Positions 17,225 through 26,175 of a stretch of 64,000 nt of DNA are shown piece by piece. The number at the start of each line of letters is the position of its first letter. Position 1 is the stretch's first letter. Below the pieces are notes generated by a model, which worked only from the letters and a program-made list of their open reading frames with translations, was not told the origin of the DNA and searched no databases. Made by a program: the position numbers and the translations under genes. Source of the stretch: Marinomonas ostreistagni (lineage in GTDB: Bacteria; Pseudomonadota; Gammaproteobacteria; Pseudomonadales; Marinomonadaceae); NCBI RefSeq assembly GCF_016461785.1, contig NZ_JAEMUH010000010.1:124001-188000 (forward strand), written 5' to 3'.

Positions 17225-19399
17225 ATGTTACGTCGCACCTTCAAGCGCACATTGATTGCTGCCTGCCTTTCCACTACAGCTATTACAGCTTCTGCTGAAT
17301 CCTTCAACCGTATAGCAAGTTTCCCTGTGGCAAAAAACCTAGGTGCTAATAACCTGGAGACCGAGACATCCGCAGAAATCATCACCGCTACCGAAGACGG
17401 TAATACACTGATCTATTCCGACAGCCCCCTTGGCGGCATTGGTTTTGTCGATATCAAAAATGCAAAACACCCCAAAGCCAAAGGTTTCCTAGACCTAAAT
17501 GGCGAACCGACTTCGGTTGCAACTATTGGTAAATGGGTTGTAGCGGGGGTTAACACTTCTGAAAGCTATACAAAACCAAGTGGCTATCTTGCGATCGTAG
17601 ACGTTGCCTCACAAAAAGTAATTCAACGCTGTGAGTTAGGCGGTCAACCAGACTCCGTAGCGGTTTCAAAAGATAGCCGCTACATTGCGGTCGCGATTGA
17701 GAATGAGCGTGATGAGGACCTAAATGATGGTGCAATTCCTCAGCTTCCAGCGGGTTACGTAGTCATTATTGAGTTCGACCCTGCCTCTGGTGAATGTAAG
17801 AAAGCTCACAATATATCCCTAACGGGTCTTGCCGATATTGCGCCAACAGATCCTGAACCTGAATTTGTCGCGTTTAATGAGCACAATGAAGTGGTCATTA
17901 CCCTACAAGAAAATAACCATATTGTTATTGTTGATGCAAAAACAGCAAAAATAACCAACCACTTCAGCGCTGGTACGGTAGATCTGTCTAACATTGATAT
18001 TAAAAAGGATGGTGCTCTGACATTCACAGGCACCCTTGAGGCCGTAAAACGTGAGCCTGATGCCGTTAAGTGGTTAGACAACGATCGTTTCGTGATTGCA
18101 AACGAAGGGGACTATCAAGGCGGCGCCCGAGGTTTTACGATTTTTAATAAACAAGGCGAAGTGCTGTTTGAAAGCGGAGCAAGCTTTGAGCATGAAGTCG
18201 TTCGTGTTGGTCATTACCCAGAAAAACGTTCCGGTAAGAAAGGCTCTGAGCCAGAAGGCTTAGAAGTGGGTCAATTCAACGGCCAAACCTATATCTTTGT
18301 GATGTCAGAACGCGGTTCAGTTGTCGGTGTTTACAAAGACACTGGAGCAGCTCCAGAGTTAGTTCAAATGTTGCCATCCGGTATTGCACCAGAATCGGCA
18401 ATCGCTATCCCATCTCGTAACCTGATCGCGACGGCAAACGAGAAAGATCTGATCGAAGATAAAGGCCCTCGCTCACACGTGATGCTATATCAGCTGGACG
18501 ACCAAGCGCCAAGTTACCCGCAGATCCGCTCCAACCTTGATAAAGCTGGCACACCGATTGGCTGGGGAGCTTTATCAGGTCTTGCAGCAGATCCTAAGCA
18601 AGCCGGTAAACTATATGCTGTTAGCGATAGTTTCTACAGTAGTCAGCCTGCGATTTTTACCATTGATGCCACACAAACTCCGGCACAAATTACCAATAAG
18701 CTTGTGGTGACACGTGATGGCAAACCTGCTGAGAAGCTGGACCTAGAAGGTATCGTAGTAGATCCAAGTGGTGGTTTCTGGTTAGCCTCTGAAGGCAATG
18801 ATAAAAAGGAAGTCCCTCATGCTCTTTATCATGTAGCTATGTCTGGAGAAATTGATCAAACTATTTCATTCCCAGCCAAGCTGCTTGAAAACCAAGAGCG
18901 CTTTGGTGCAGAGGGCCTCACTCTCATTGATAATCAGTTATGGATTGCCATCCAAAGACCTTGGAAAGATGATGCGAAATCGGAAACAAAGTTATTGGCG
19001 TACAACATAGAAGCTGAGAAATGGTCAGCAGCGCATTACCCATTAGAAAAAGTAGAACAGGGCTGGATCGGACTGTCTGAAATAACCGTTCATAATGGTC
19101 ATTTCTACATCATTGAACGTGATAATCAACTTGCTGATAAGGCCCAAGTGAAACGCTTATACAAAGTAGCACTTTCGAATATTAAAACAGCAGAGCTAGG
19201 TAAACCGCTTCCGACCGTCAAGAAAGAGTTAGTGTACGACTTTTTACCAGAGCTTAAAGCTCAAAATGGTATCGTTGTTGATAAAATTGAAGGGTTCACT
19301 ATTGATGCCAATAACATGGGTTATGCGGTGACAGATAACGATGGAGTCGATGACAGTACAGGCGAAACATTCTTTTTTAAAGTAGGTGAATTTAGATAA
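17225..19399 (+). CDS. Secreted esterase-like/phytase-like beta-propeller protein
   Basis: 724-aa exported protein. Signal peptide at residues 1-24 (AACLSTTAITASA, cut before ESF). Residues about 25-430 read as repeated propeller-like strands (for example GGQPDSVAVSKDSRYIAVAIE), and about 445-724 match the phytase-like domain seen in esterase-like proteins (GLAADPKQAGKLYAVSD, KLDLEGIVVDPSGGFWLASEGN, RFGAEGLTLID, KIEGFTIDANN). The acidic D/E residues in those repeats fit calcium- or phosphate-ester-binding sites, but activity cannot be read from sequence. ACGGAG precedes the ATG. It stands alone, closed by a terminator at 19423. Confidence 0.85.
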   Translation: MLRRTFKRTLIAACLSTTAITASAESFNRIASFPVAKNLGANNLETETSAEIITATEDGNTLIYSDSPLGGIGFVDIKNAKHPKAKGFLDLNGEPTSVATIGKWVVAGVNTSESYTKPSGYLAIVDVASQKVIQRCELGGQPDSVAVSKDSRYIAVAIENERDEDLNDGAIPQLPAGYVVIIEFDPASGECKKAHNISLTGLADIAPTDPEPEFVAFNEHNEVVITLQENNHIVIVDAKTAKITNHFSAGTVDLSNIDIKKDGALTFTGTLEAVKREPDAVKWLDNDRFVIANEGDYQGGARGFTIFNKQGEVLFESGASFEHEVVRVGHYPEKRSGKKGSEPEGLEVGQFNGQTYIFVMSERGSVVGVYKDTGAAPELVQMLPSGIAPESAIAIPSRNLIATANEKDLIEDKGPRSHVMLYQLDDQAPSYPQIRSNLDKAGTPIGWGALSGLAADPKQAGKLYAVSDSFYSSQPAIFTIDATQTPAQITNKLVVTRDGKPAEKLDLEGIVVDPSGGFWLASEGNDKKEVPHALYHVAMSGEIDQTISFPAKLLENQERFGAEGLTLIDNQLWIAIQRPWKDDAKSETKLLAYNIEAEKWSAAHYPLEKVEQGWIGLSEITVHNGHFYIIERDNQLADKAQVKRLYKVALSNIKTAELGKPLPTVKKELVYDFLPELKAQNGIVVDKIEGFTIDANNMGYAVTDNDGVDDSTGETFFFKVGEFR

Positions 19400-19422
19400 T
19401 ACTTATTGTTGGCGGAGATGTT

Positions 19423-19448
19423 AAATGGCGCTCAAGAGAGCGCCATTT
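19423..19448. terminator. Bidirectional terminator
   Basis: Perfect 10-bp stem AAATGGCGCT / AGCGCCATTT with a 6-nt loop, between the phytase-like gene and the convergent DUF2789 gene. Confidence 0.85.
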
Positions 19449-19455
19449 GCTATTT

Positions 19456-19689
19456 TCAAGCCCTTAGTAACAAATCAAGCTGGTCAATCGCTTCGTTCCA
19501 TGGCGATAAAGGGGTTTTCCATTCCTTAATTTTTTCAGCTTGAGAGGCTTCCCATTCTGGAGCCTCCCAAAGTTCTAAATTACTTGGAATCGGTGCAATA
19601 TTTGCGACAAGCATTTCAATGCTACGCTCTGAGCCCTCTAACCCTAATTGCTCAACCAAATGAACTAAGGAAAATGAGTGAGTCTCCAT
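19456..19689 (-). CDS. DUF2789 family protein
   Basis: 77-aa small protein matching DUF2789: an N-terminal helix METHSFSLVHLVEQLGL, the linker ANIAPIPSNLELWEAPEW and a C-terminal helix ending AIDQLDLLLRA. Function unknown. An upstream TTG adds four residues, but GGAGGT stands immediately before the ATG at 19689, which I choose. It appears to be transcribed alone. Confidence 0.85.
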   Translation of the reverse strand: METHSFSLVHLVEQLGLEGSERSIEMLVANIAPIPSNLELWEAPEWEASQAEKIKEWKTPLSPWNEAIDQLDLLLRA

Positions 19690-19786
19690 ATCAACCTCCA
19701 AAGAGGAGCTGTTGGTTATTTAATCGACTCTTTATAGCCTAGCGTAACCAAAGCTATAACGCTACGTGATAAATAAGGATCATTCG

Positions 19787-20443
19787 TTACGTTTTTGCAA
19801 AGTTTGAAAGGGCAACATCAACGGCTTCTTCACCATCTGTCAGCTCTATAATCTCACGCCTAATCAGAGGTAAATCAATCAAACTCGCTAAGACCTTCGC
19901 CACATTGCCACGCTTCACTGTACCGTAAGGGATAGCTTTTCCTAGGCTGACTGCACCATCGCCTTCTTCATCGAGTAATGTACCGGGTCGAAGGATAACC
20001 CAATCAAGACTTGTAGCAGCAACTTCAGCATCTGCTTGCTTTTTCACTTCCATGTAAAACTCAAAGCCTTCCCCCAAGTCTTTTTTTCTCCCAGCTTCAG
20101 GGAAAGCAGAAACTAAATACAAACGACGAATATTGTTTCGTTTCATTGCCTCAATGACTTTTACAGGACCGTCACCATCGATCGCTTGAGTTCGATCTAA
20201 ACCACTGCCCGCAGCGCCTGCCGAAAACACAACGACATCATGGCCCGCCATCAAATCAGACAGTTCTTCAATGCTGATATCAATCATATCACCGTAGACA
20301 CCGGTTACTTGGTTTTGCTGACACCAGTCATCATGGTTATTAGTGCGAACCAGCCCAGTTACCTTATGTCCTGCAGAAACTAGCATAGGGCTCAAGCGTT
20401 TACCGATTTTCCCTGTCGCACCGATTACAAATACATTAGACAT
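19787..20443 (-). CDS. NAD(P)-binding atypical short-chain dehydrogenase
   Basis: 218-aa Rossmann-fold protein of the atypical SDR group (YwnB/NmrA-like). The nucleotide loop is GATGKIG at 8-14; a YMEVK segment occupies the usual YxxxK position, and the last third contains WVILRPGTLLDEEGDG, typical of this group. Members act as quinone or flavin reductases or as NADPH sensors; no substrate can be assigned. GGAGGCGAC precedes the ATG. No operon partner is evident. Confidence 0.85.
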   Translation of the reverse strand: MSNVFVIGATGKIGKRLSPMLVSAGHKVTGLVRTNNHDDWCQQNQVTGVYGDMIDISIEELSDLMAGHDVVVFSAGAAGSGLDRTQAIDGDGPVKVIEAMKRNNIRRLYLVSAFPEAGRKKDLGEGFEFYMEVKKQADAEVAATSLDWVILRPGTLLDEEGDGAVSLGKAIPYGTVKRGNVAKVLASLIDLPLIRREIIELTDGEEAVDVALSNFAKT

Positions 20444-20550
20444 GTCGCCTCCAAATCACAAAACGGATAAGCTTTATTAAAGCAGCCTATGATCTAGGAC
20501 GTGCGCAAGAAAAGGCAAAACAATATGGAGTCTATAAGCTCTGAAAGCAC

Positions 20551-20574
20551 AAAAGCCACCCGAAAGTGGCTTTT
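20551..20574 (-). terminator. Terminator of the HBM chemoreceptor gene
   Basis: 9-bp stem AAAAGCCAC / GTGGCTTTT with a 6-nt loop, 20 nt after the stop codon on the minus strand, ending in TTTT. Confidence 0.75.
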
Positions 20575-20593
20575 AGACAAACAGAATGATTCA

Positions 20594-22456
20594 TTAAAGC
20601 TTAAATCGTGATACAACATCCTCTAATTGATGTGCCAACTCCGAAATGTCGTGACTTGAGCGCGAATTCAATCTAACCGCTTCGGTAGTATCCATGGAAA
20701 TCTCATTAATAATGACCACATTACGATTGATTTCATTCGCTGCGACCGATTGTTGGCCAATAGCCGACGCCACCGATTGTGCCATTACAGAGATTTCATT
20801 CACTTCACGAGTAATTCGCTCTAATACATCACCGATGACAGAGGCTTCATCACGGCTGCGCTGTCCTTCCTCACCACAAGATTGCATGATGGTGACAATA
20901 CTTTGAGTACGTTGCTGCAACGAGTTTATGATGTCTGATATTTCAACGGTAGCGTCGTGAGTGCGGCTCGCCAAAGCACGAACTTCATCAGCAACGACCG
21001 CAAATCCACGCCCTTGCTCCCCAGCCCTAGCTGCTTCTATTGCTGCATTTAATGCAAGCAGGTTGGTTTGCTCTGCGATATCTTGAATGACGTTCAGCAC
21101 AGTACCAATACTTTCACTTTCTTTAGCAAGTTCTTGAGCAGAAAGAACGGAAGACTGTAATTGCCCTGATAATTTATTCACAAGACTTACAGCTGAATTG
21201 ACTCTGGTCTGACCGTCAGAAACACTTTGCTGAGCATTTTGAGACTTGTCGGCCGCCACTTCCATGTTACGTGAAATGTCTTCAATTGTGCCGACCATTT
21301 GCGCTACTGAAGCTGCAACCAAATCTGTTTCATCGCGTTGACGCTCCGCATCTTTCGCCGTATGTTCAGCGGTTTGTGAGAGCTGCTGAGTTTGTTGCTT
21401 CATGTTCAACACGGTCTCATTGACAGAACCAACGACTTTTTGAAAGCCCTCTAGCATCTGATTAATACTTCGAGCAACATCACCAATTTCGTCTTTACCC
21501 TGATAGGTCACTCTAAGGCTTAAATCTCTCGATCGATCAATTTCAAGCATGGCCTCACGAATAGCGGCCAAAGGACGATTGATCGAAGCCCCCACTCGCC
21601 AAGCGACCAAACTTGCGATCAAAGCGATGACGAAAAATAAACTAGTCATCAACCACTCGACTCTGGTTAATAAGGACTCCGTTTGCTGTGACATACTTGA
21701 AACCATCGCCTCAAGCTTGGTTTCAGTTTGATGAATCGTATGACGCATTTCGCCTAAGATACCCTCTTCACTAGAAAGCCCTATTCGCTGCTGCTGTGCT
21801 ATGTAGTCTGAAAACTTACTGTGATATATCTCAGCGAGATTCGTCAAAGATTGCTTTTCACCATTGCTAATCTTAGCAGTCTGAAGCTGACTTAGCAGTG
21901 TCGATATTGTTGTCTCAAAGCGTTCAAAATATTTGGCATCCAGTCGCAACATAAAGTCTTTTTCATGTCGTCTTAGTTGCAACATAGTCACCATAATTGC
22001 AGGCTGATCTAATGTCTTAAGCGCCGTTTCTATATCATGCACCGCCGAACGCAGTTGCCCTTCAAGCCCTTCGTCTGGACTCAAGCCCATTGCCTTCTTA
22101 GCATCTACCAGCTCTACAAATTTATTCCGGTAATCGCCAAACAGTGAGGTTAAATTACTGAACGCTTTTACATCCACACCGCTCTTAATAAACATAGCAT
22201 CAAGAGCAGATTGCTGTTCGATGATTCGCTGCGCTACGTCTTCAAAGCGCGATACATATTTTTCATCGCCACGAGCCAAAAAGTCTTTTTCATGACGCCT
22301 TAACAGCAGCATTTCAGACTCTTGGCGTTGAGCCATTTCTTTCCCTTGGATCAACTCTTTCAAACGAATTTCTGCAAATAGGAAGGCAATGATTAATATA
22401 ACAAGAGATACCACGACAACGCTGGTATTTAGAATAAGCTTCTGCTTGATCTGCAC
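20594..22456 (-). CDS. Methyl-accepting chemotaxis protein with HBM sensor domain
   Basis: 620-aa chemoreceptor. Membrane helices near 8-28 and 268-290 bracket a helical bimodular (HBM) periplasmic domain, as in McpS of Pseudomonas. Its two modules are visible as an internal duplication: LRRHEKDF at 52-59 and again at 161-168, and GLSPDEG (124) matching GLSSEEG (226). HAMP then follows, and the signalling domain with tip [22 protein letters not shown] receptors bind organic acids such as TCA-cycle intermediates; the ligand here is unknown. The start codon is GTG, placed 7-8 nt after AGG. Confidence 0.95.
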   Translation of the reverse strand: MQIKQKLILNTSVVVVSLVILIIAFLFAEIRLKELIQGKEMAQRQESEMLLLRRHEKDFLARGDEKYVSRFEDVAQRIIEQQSALDAMFIKSGVDVKAFSNLTSLFGDYRNKFVELVDAKKAMGLSPDEGLEGQLRSAVHDIETALKTLDQPAIMVTMLQLRRHEKDFMLRLDAKYFERFETTISTLLSQLQTAKISNGEKQSLTNLAEIYHSKFSDYIAQQQRIGLSSEEGILGEMRHTIHQTETKLEAMVSSMSQQTESLLTRVEWLMTSLFFVIALIASLVAWRVGASINRPLAAIREAMLEIDRSRDLSLRVTYQGKDEIGDVARSINQMLEGFQKVVGSVNETVLNMKQQTQQLSQTAEHTAKDAERQRDETDLVAASVAQMVGTIEDISRNMEVAADKSQNAQQSVSDGQTRVNSAVSLVNKLSGQLQSSVLSAQELAKESESIGTVLNVIQDIAEQTNLLALNAAIEAARAGEQGRGFAVVADEVRALASRTHDATVEISDIINSLQQRTQSIVTIMQSCGEEGQRSRDEASVIGDVLERITREVNEISVMAQSVASAIGQQSVAANEINRNVVIINEISMDTTEAVRLNSRSSHDISELAHQLEDVVSRFKL

Positions 22457-22643
22457 AGGATTACCTACTGATTGAAAAGTGTCTATCCATGCATGGTATA
22501 TAAGACAGCTTCCTTTACTAACTCAGTGTAGCAGACAGAAGTAAGAGCACACTGATTGAGTCTGTAGACTTTATTAAGTTTATGTGACTGTTTTGTTACA
22601 GAAAAAAACACAATCCATTAGAATATTTTATAAGCTTATCAAT

Positions 22644-22907
22644 TCAAGCTGAACGTACCGTTAAGCAGGATATTCCGTATAAGAAAAGAATAAAGGCATT
22701 TAAAAATGTTGCGTCAACCTGCCATTGAAACGCTAAAGGCTTAACTAAAAATAAGGTGGCCGCAACGGGGAGTAAAAGTAAGGCGCCGCGTTTAATACTT
22801 AAAGTAACGACGATCGAGTTTGCGCAAGCTTGACATTGAGTCGGCTTAAAAAAGCTTTTTATTAGCTGATTAAGTGTCACTGTAGCTTGGCACTTTGGGC
22901 ATTTCAT
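22644..22907 (-). CDS. Small zinc-ribbon membrane protein
   Basis: 87-aa hypothetical protein. It begins with CPKC (residues 3-6), followed 18 residues later by CQAC, a CxxC-spacer-CxxC zinc ribbon resembling the cxxc_20_cxxc family. Two hydrophobic segments then follow, so the ribbon faces the cytoplasm of a small membrane protein. The frame could begin 16 codons earlier, but AAGGTGG lies upstream of the ATG at 22907. It sits downstream of the HD-GYP gene on the same strand and may be co-transcribed. No function assigned. Confidence 0.65.
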   Translation of the reverse strand: MKCPKCQATVTLNQLIKSFFKPTQCQACANSIVVTLSIKRGALLLLPVAATLFLVKPLAFQWQVDATFLNAFILFLYGISCLTVRSA

Positions 22908-22997
22908 TGGATAGATCCACCTTGAAATCTCATTAAAGAAGGCACGTTCATTCATAGTGTAACACTGAGATATTGCAAAGCTTAATCCGTTCTAATG

Positions 22998-24368
22998 CTA
23001 TTCTGATACAAACCAATCTTTAGGGATGCGCTCAAGAGCATTTTTCAGTGCAATAAAGCACCTTTCATCAATAGCGGAATGGAGATTTTCCTCCATAATT
23101 GATAATACTTTTGAAACAGGCATTGCCGCTCTGTATGGGCGCTCCGCTGAAATAGCATCGAAGATATCCGCCGTTGTAATGATACGCGTCACTAAGGGGA
23201 TTTCAGAACTATCTAAACCTCTCGGATAACCAGAACCATCGAGTTTCTCATGGTGTGAGGCAGCGATCCTAGCAAGAGGTTTTAGAGGCGTTATGTGCTC
23301 TAAAATCGTCTCAGTATTTGCCGCATGTTGTTGCACGGCAAGCCATTCGTCTTTATCTAGACGCCCAGGTTTATCTAAGATCTGATTGCTAACACCAAGT
23401 TTACCAATATCATGCAAAAGCGCTGCACGTTTAACCCAGGTGCACTCAAGTTCACTCAGTTTAAGCTCTTCAGCGATTAAAACAGAGTAAACACCTACTC
23501 GTTGGCTATGATCGGAAGTATATGGGCTTTTCGCATCAACGATCTTACCGAAAGCGGCCACAATGCAATCAAAGTACTCTTCATCCAAAAGTACATGAGC
23601 TTGAGCCGGCCCAAGTGCCATAACTCGCTTGCGTATTTCAGGGTGTGAAAGCCCCTCTATAAAAGCATTGTCCTGCATGAGTTGCTCAAATATCTGCACA
23701 AGCTCTGGATCAAACCAAGTCCCAGAGCGCTCCTGAACCTCCTCTAACGCCGCCTTTAAATTATTCTCAACCTGGAAAACATCAACAACTTGTGAAAGCA
23801 AAGCAATTCTTGAGTAAAGCGGAATTGATAAACCTGATAACTGATTAGGTCGACCACTACCATCCCAATGCTCATCTAAGCTTGCAATTCCTAACGCTAC
23901 AGGTTCTTCAAAGCGCAGCTCTCTTGCCACATCAGCACCACGAGTACAACGGGTTTGAATCAACTCTTGCGCGTAATCACCACCATTTTTCAATATATCA
24001 ATGGTGGTCGAAATTCGAGACATCCAGCTCTCTCCTTTACCAGCATTACGAACAACGAAACTGATAACACTTGATAGGCTGGTCCCCACCGTTTTGAAAT
24101 CCTTTTTAAAGGAACGATCATCGGTAAGATAAAGCTCACAGATTCGTGCAGCGTTACTACTGCAGCCGGCATCTTTCAAAAGCAACGTAAAAAATAAATT
24201 GTGCAACTGTTGCTCATCGAGCTGCAACCGCTGACCTATATGCATACCAATCCAACAGCACCGGATACAATGTTCTGGTGGTTGCCCCTCGGTCATATCT
24301 AGAGCGGTGGTAAGTGACAATACCAACTCTGATAAAGGGATTCGTGCACTTAGAGAAGACAATTCCAT
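22998..24368 (-). CDS. HD-GYP domain phosphohydrolase (tandem HD-GYP, first copy degenerate)
   Basis: 456-aa soluble protein with two HD-GYP-like halves. The C-terminal half keeps the catalytic pattern HDIGK at 319-323 and HHEKLDGSGYP at 372-382, so cyclic-di-GMP phosphodiesterase activity is plausible. The N-terminal half has LLKDAG at 63-68 in place of HD and EHWDGSGRP at 166-174 in place of the GYP loop, so it is probably non-catalytic. No receiver domain is present, unlike RpfG. It is one of four proteins in the window related to cyclic-di-GMP. Confidence 0.92.
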   Translation of the reverse strand: MELSSLSARIPLSELVLSLTTALDMTEGQPPEHCIRCCWIGMHIGQRLQLDEQQLHNLFFTLLLKDAGCSSNAARICELYLTDDRSFKKDFKTVGTSLSSVISFVVRNAGKGESWMSRISTTIDILKNGGDYAQELIQTRCTRGADVARELRFEEPVALGIASLDEHWDGSGRPNQLSGLSIPLYSRIALLSQVVDVFQVENNLKAALEEVQERSGTWFDPELVQIFEQLMQDNAFIEGLSHPEIRKRVMALGPAQAHVLLDEEYFDCIVAAFGKIVDAKSPYTSDHSQRVGVYSVLIAEELKLSELECTWVKRAALLHDIGKLGVSNQILDKPGRLDKDEWLAVQQHAANTETILEHITPLKPLARIAASHHEKLDGSGYPRGLDSSEIPLVTRIITTADIFDAISAERPYRAAMPVSKVLSIMEENLHSAIDERCFIALKNALERIPKDWFVSE

Positions 24369-24432
24369 ACTCTGGCCAACCTATTTTTTCTGTCGGTCTT
24401 ACAATTACGTAAACAACACAACGAAAAGATTA

Positions 24433-24464
24433 AAAAAAGAGCCACATTCAAAGTGGCCCTTTTA
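24433..24464 (-). terminator. Intrinsic terminator of ybiT
   Basis: On the minus strand a stem AAAAGGGCCAC / GTGGCTCTTTT (one mismatch, 7-nt loop) runs into seven thymines directly after the gene. Confidence 0.85.
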
Positions 24465-24473
24465 ATATTAGCG

Positions 24474-26063
24474 TTATAACTCTCTTGATGCTAAGAACTC
24501 GTCATAAGTTCCTTGGAAGTGTTCAATTCTATGATTTTTTATATGTAAAATTTCTGTCGCAAGAGAGGATACAAACTCTCGGTCGTGACTTACGAAAATC
24601 AATGTACCTGGGTACATTTCTAAGGCCATGTTCAGCGACTCAATTGACTCCATATCCAAGTGGTTTGTTGGTTCATCCATCAGCAGAACGTTCGTTTCTT
24701 CAAGAATCAGCTTACCAAAGATTAGACGGTTCTTTTCACCACCAGAGCATACTTTTGCTTTCTTATTAAAGTCATCGGCAGAAAACAGCATACGACCAAG
24801 AGTCGCACGTACGACTTGATCATCATCTGATGGTTTGCGCCATTGCGTCATCCATTCGAACAGGGTCATATCATTATCAAACAGATCATTGCTATCTTGA
24901 GGACAATAACCCAGCGTCGCGTTTTCCGCCCATTTCACTGTGCCTTCTTGCGCTTCAATTTCGTTCATTAAGCAACGCAGCATGGTGGTTTTACCCACAC
25001 CATTTTCACCCAGAACTGCTAAGCGGGCGCCTGCCTCAAGAATCAAGTTACCACCTTTGAACAACTTCTCACCCTCAAAACCGTGGCCTAGATTTTCAAG
25101 AATCAATGCTTGGCGGTGAAGCTTCTTCTGTTGATTGAAGCGGATAAATGGATTCTGACGGCTAGAAGGCTTGATGTCTTCTAATTTGATTTTTTCAAGC
25201 TGACGCGCACGAGAGGTGGCTTGTTTTGCTTTCGATGCGTTAGCCGAGAAGCGAGCTACGAACTGCTTCAGGTCCGCAATTTGGGCCGACTTCTTAGCAT
25301 TCGCTGCCATCATAGATTCGCGAGCTTGCGCCGACGCTAACATGAAGTCATCGTAGTTACCTGGGTAAACACGTAGTTCACCATAATCGATGTCCGCCAT
25401 GTGGGTACACACAGAGTTTAAGAAGTGACGGTCGTGGGAAATGATTACCATGGTCGACTTGTACTGGTTAAGCATCTCTTCTAGCCAACGGATCGAATCG
25501 ATGTCCAAGTTGTTAGTCGGCTCGTCTAGAAGCAGAATATCTGGCTCAGAGAATAGCGCTTGCGCCAAAAGTACACGTAACTTCCAGCCCGGTGCGACTT
25601 CACTCATCGGGCCAAAGTGTAACGATTCATCAATACCAGCACCCAGCAGAATTTCACCCGCTTTACTTTCCGCGCTATAGCCATCCATTTCAGCGAACTC
25701 GCCTTCAAGTTCAGCAACCTTAATACCATCTTCTTCACTCATTTCTGGCAAGCTGTAGATGCGATCACGCTCTTTTTTTACTTCCCACAGCTCCTTGTAA
25801 CCCATAATTACGGTGTCAACTACGGAGTATTCTTCAAAAGCAAATTGATCCTGATTTAGCTTGCCTACCCGCAGGTTAGGGCTAACGGAAACGTTACCTG
25901 ATGTTGGAATCAAGCTACCGTCAAGGATTTTCATGAAGGTGGATTTACCACAGCCGTTAGCACCGATTAGGCCATAACGGTTGCCATCACTGAATTTAAC
26001 GGAGATGTTTTCAAAAAGAGGTTTGCTACCAAACTGCATGGTAACGTTAGAAGCTACGATCAT
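24474..26063 (-). CDS. ybiT: ABC-F family ATPase YbiT
   Basis: 529-aa ABC-F protein with two ATPase cassettes and no membrane segments. It follows E. coli YbiT nearly end to end: [18 protein letters not shown]-like start, Walker [10 protein letters not shown] and GENGVGKTT, Walker B ILLLDEP and VLLMDEP, and the interdomain linker rich in K/R/A ([17 protein letters not shown]). ABC-F proteins act on the ribosome E site during translation; YbiT is implicated in translation-related control. The frame extends 10 codons further, but homology puts the start at ATG 26063. No antibiotic-resistance context. Confidence 0.95.
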   Translation of the reverse strand: MIVASNVTMQFGSKPLFENISVKFSDGNRYGLIGANGCGKSTFMKILDGSLIPTSGNVSVSPNLRVGKLNQDQFAFEEYSVVDTVIMGYKELWEVKKERDRIYSLPEMSEEDGIKVAELEGEFAEMDGYSAESKAGEILLGAGIDESLHFGPMSEVAPGWKLRVLLAQALFSEPDILLLDEPTNNLDIDSIRWLEEMLNQYKSTMVIISHDRHFLNSVCTHMADIDYGELRVYPGNYDDFMLASAQARESMMAANAKKSAQIADLKQFVARFSANASKAKQATSRARQLEKIKLEDIKPSSRQNPFIRFNQQKKLHRQALILENLGHGFEGEKLFKGGNLILEAGARLAVLGENGVGKTTMLRCLMNEIEAQEGTVKWAENATLGYCPQDSNDLFDNDMTLFEWMTQWRKPSDDDQVVRATLGRMLFSADDFNKKAKVCSGGEKNRLIFGKLILEETNVLLMDEPTNHLDMESIESLNMALEMYPGTLIFVSHDREFVSSLATEILHIKNHRIEHFQGTYDEFLASREL

Positions 26064-26175
26064 GGGGGTATCCAGAAATTGATAAAGCCCCATGTAGGGG
26101 CTTAGTGATTGATGGGCGTACTATAAAGCCTATGTATGAAAAGTCTATGGAATTGATGAAAAAGTCATCATTCTT

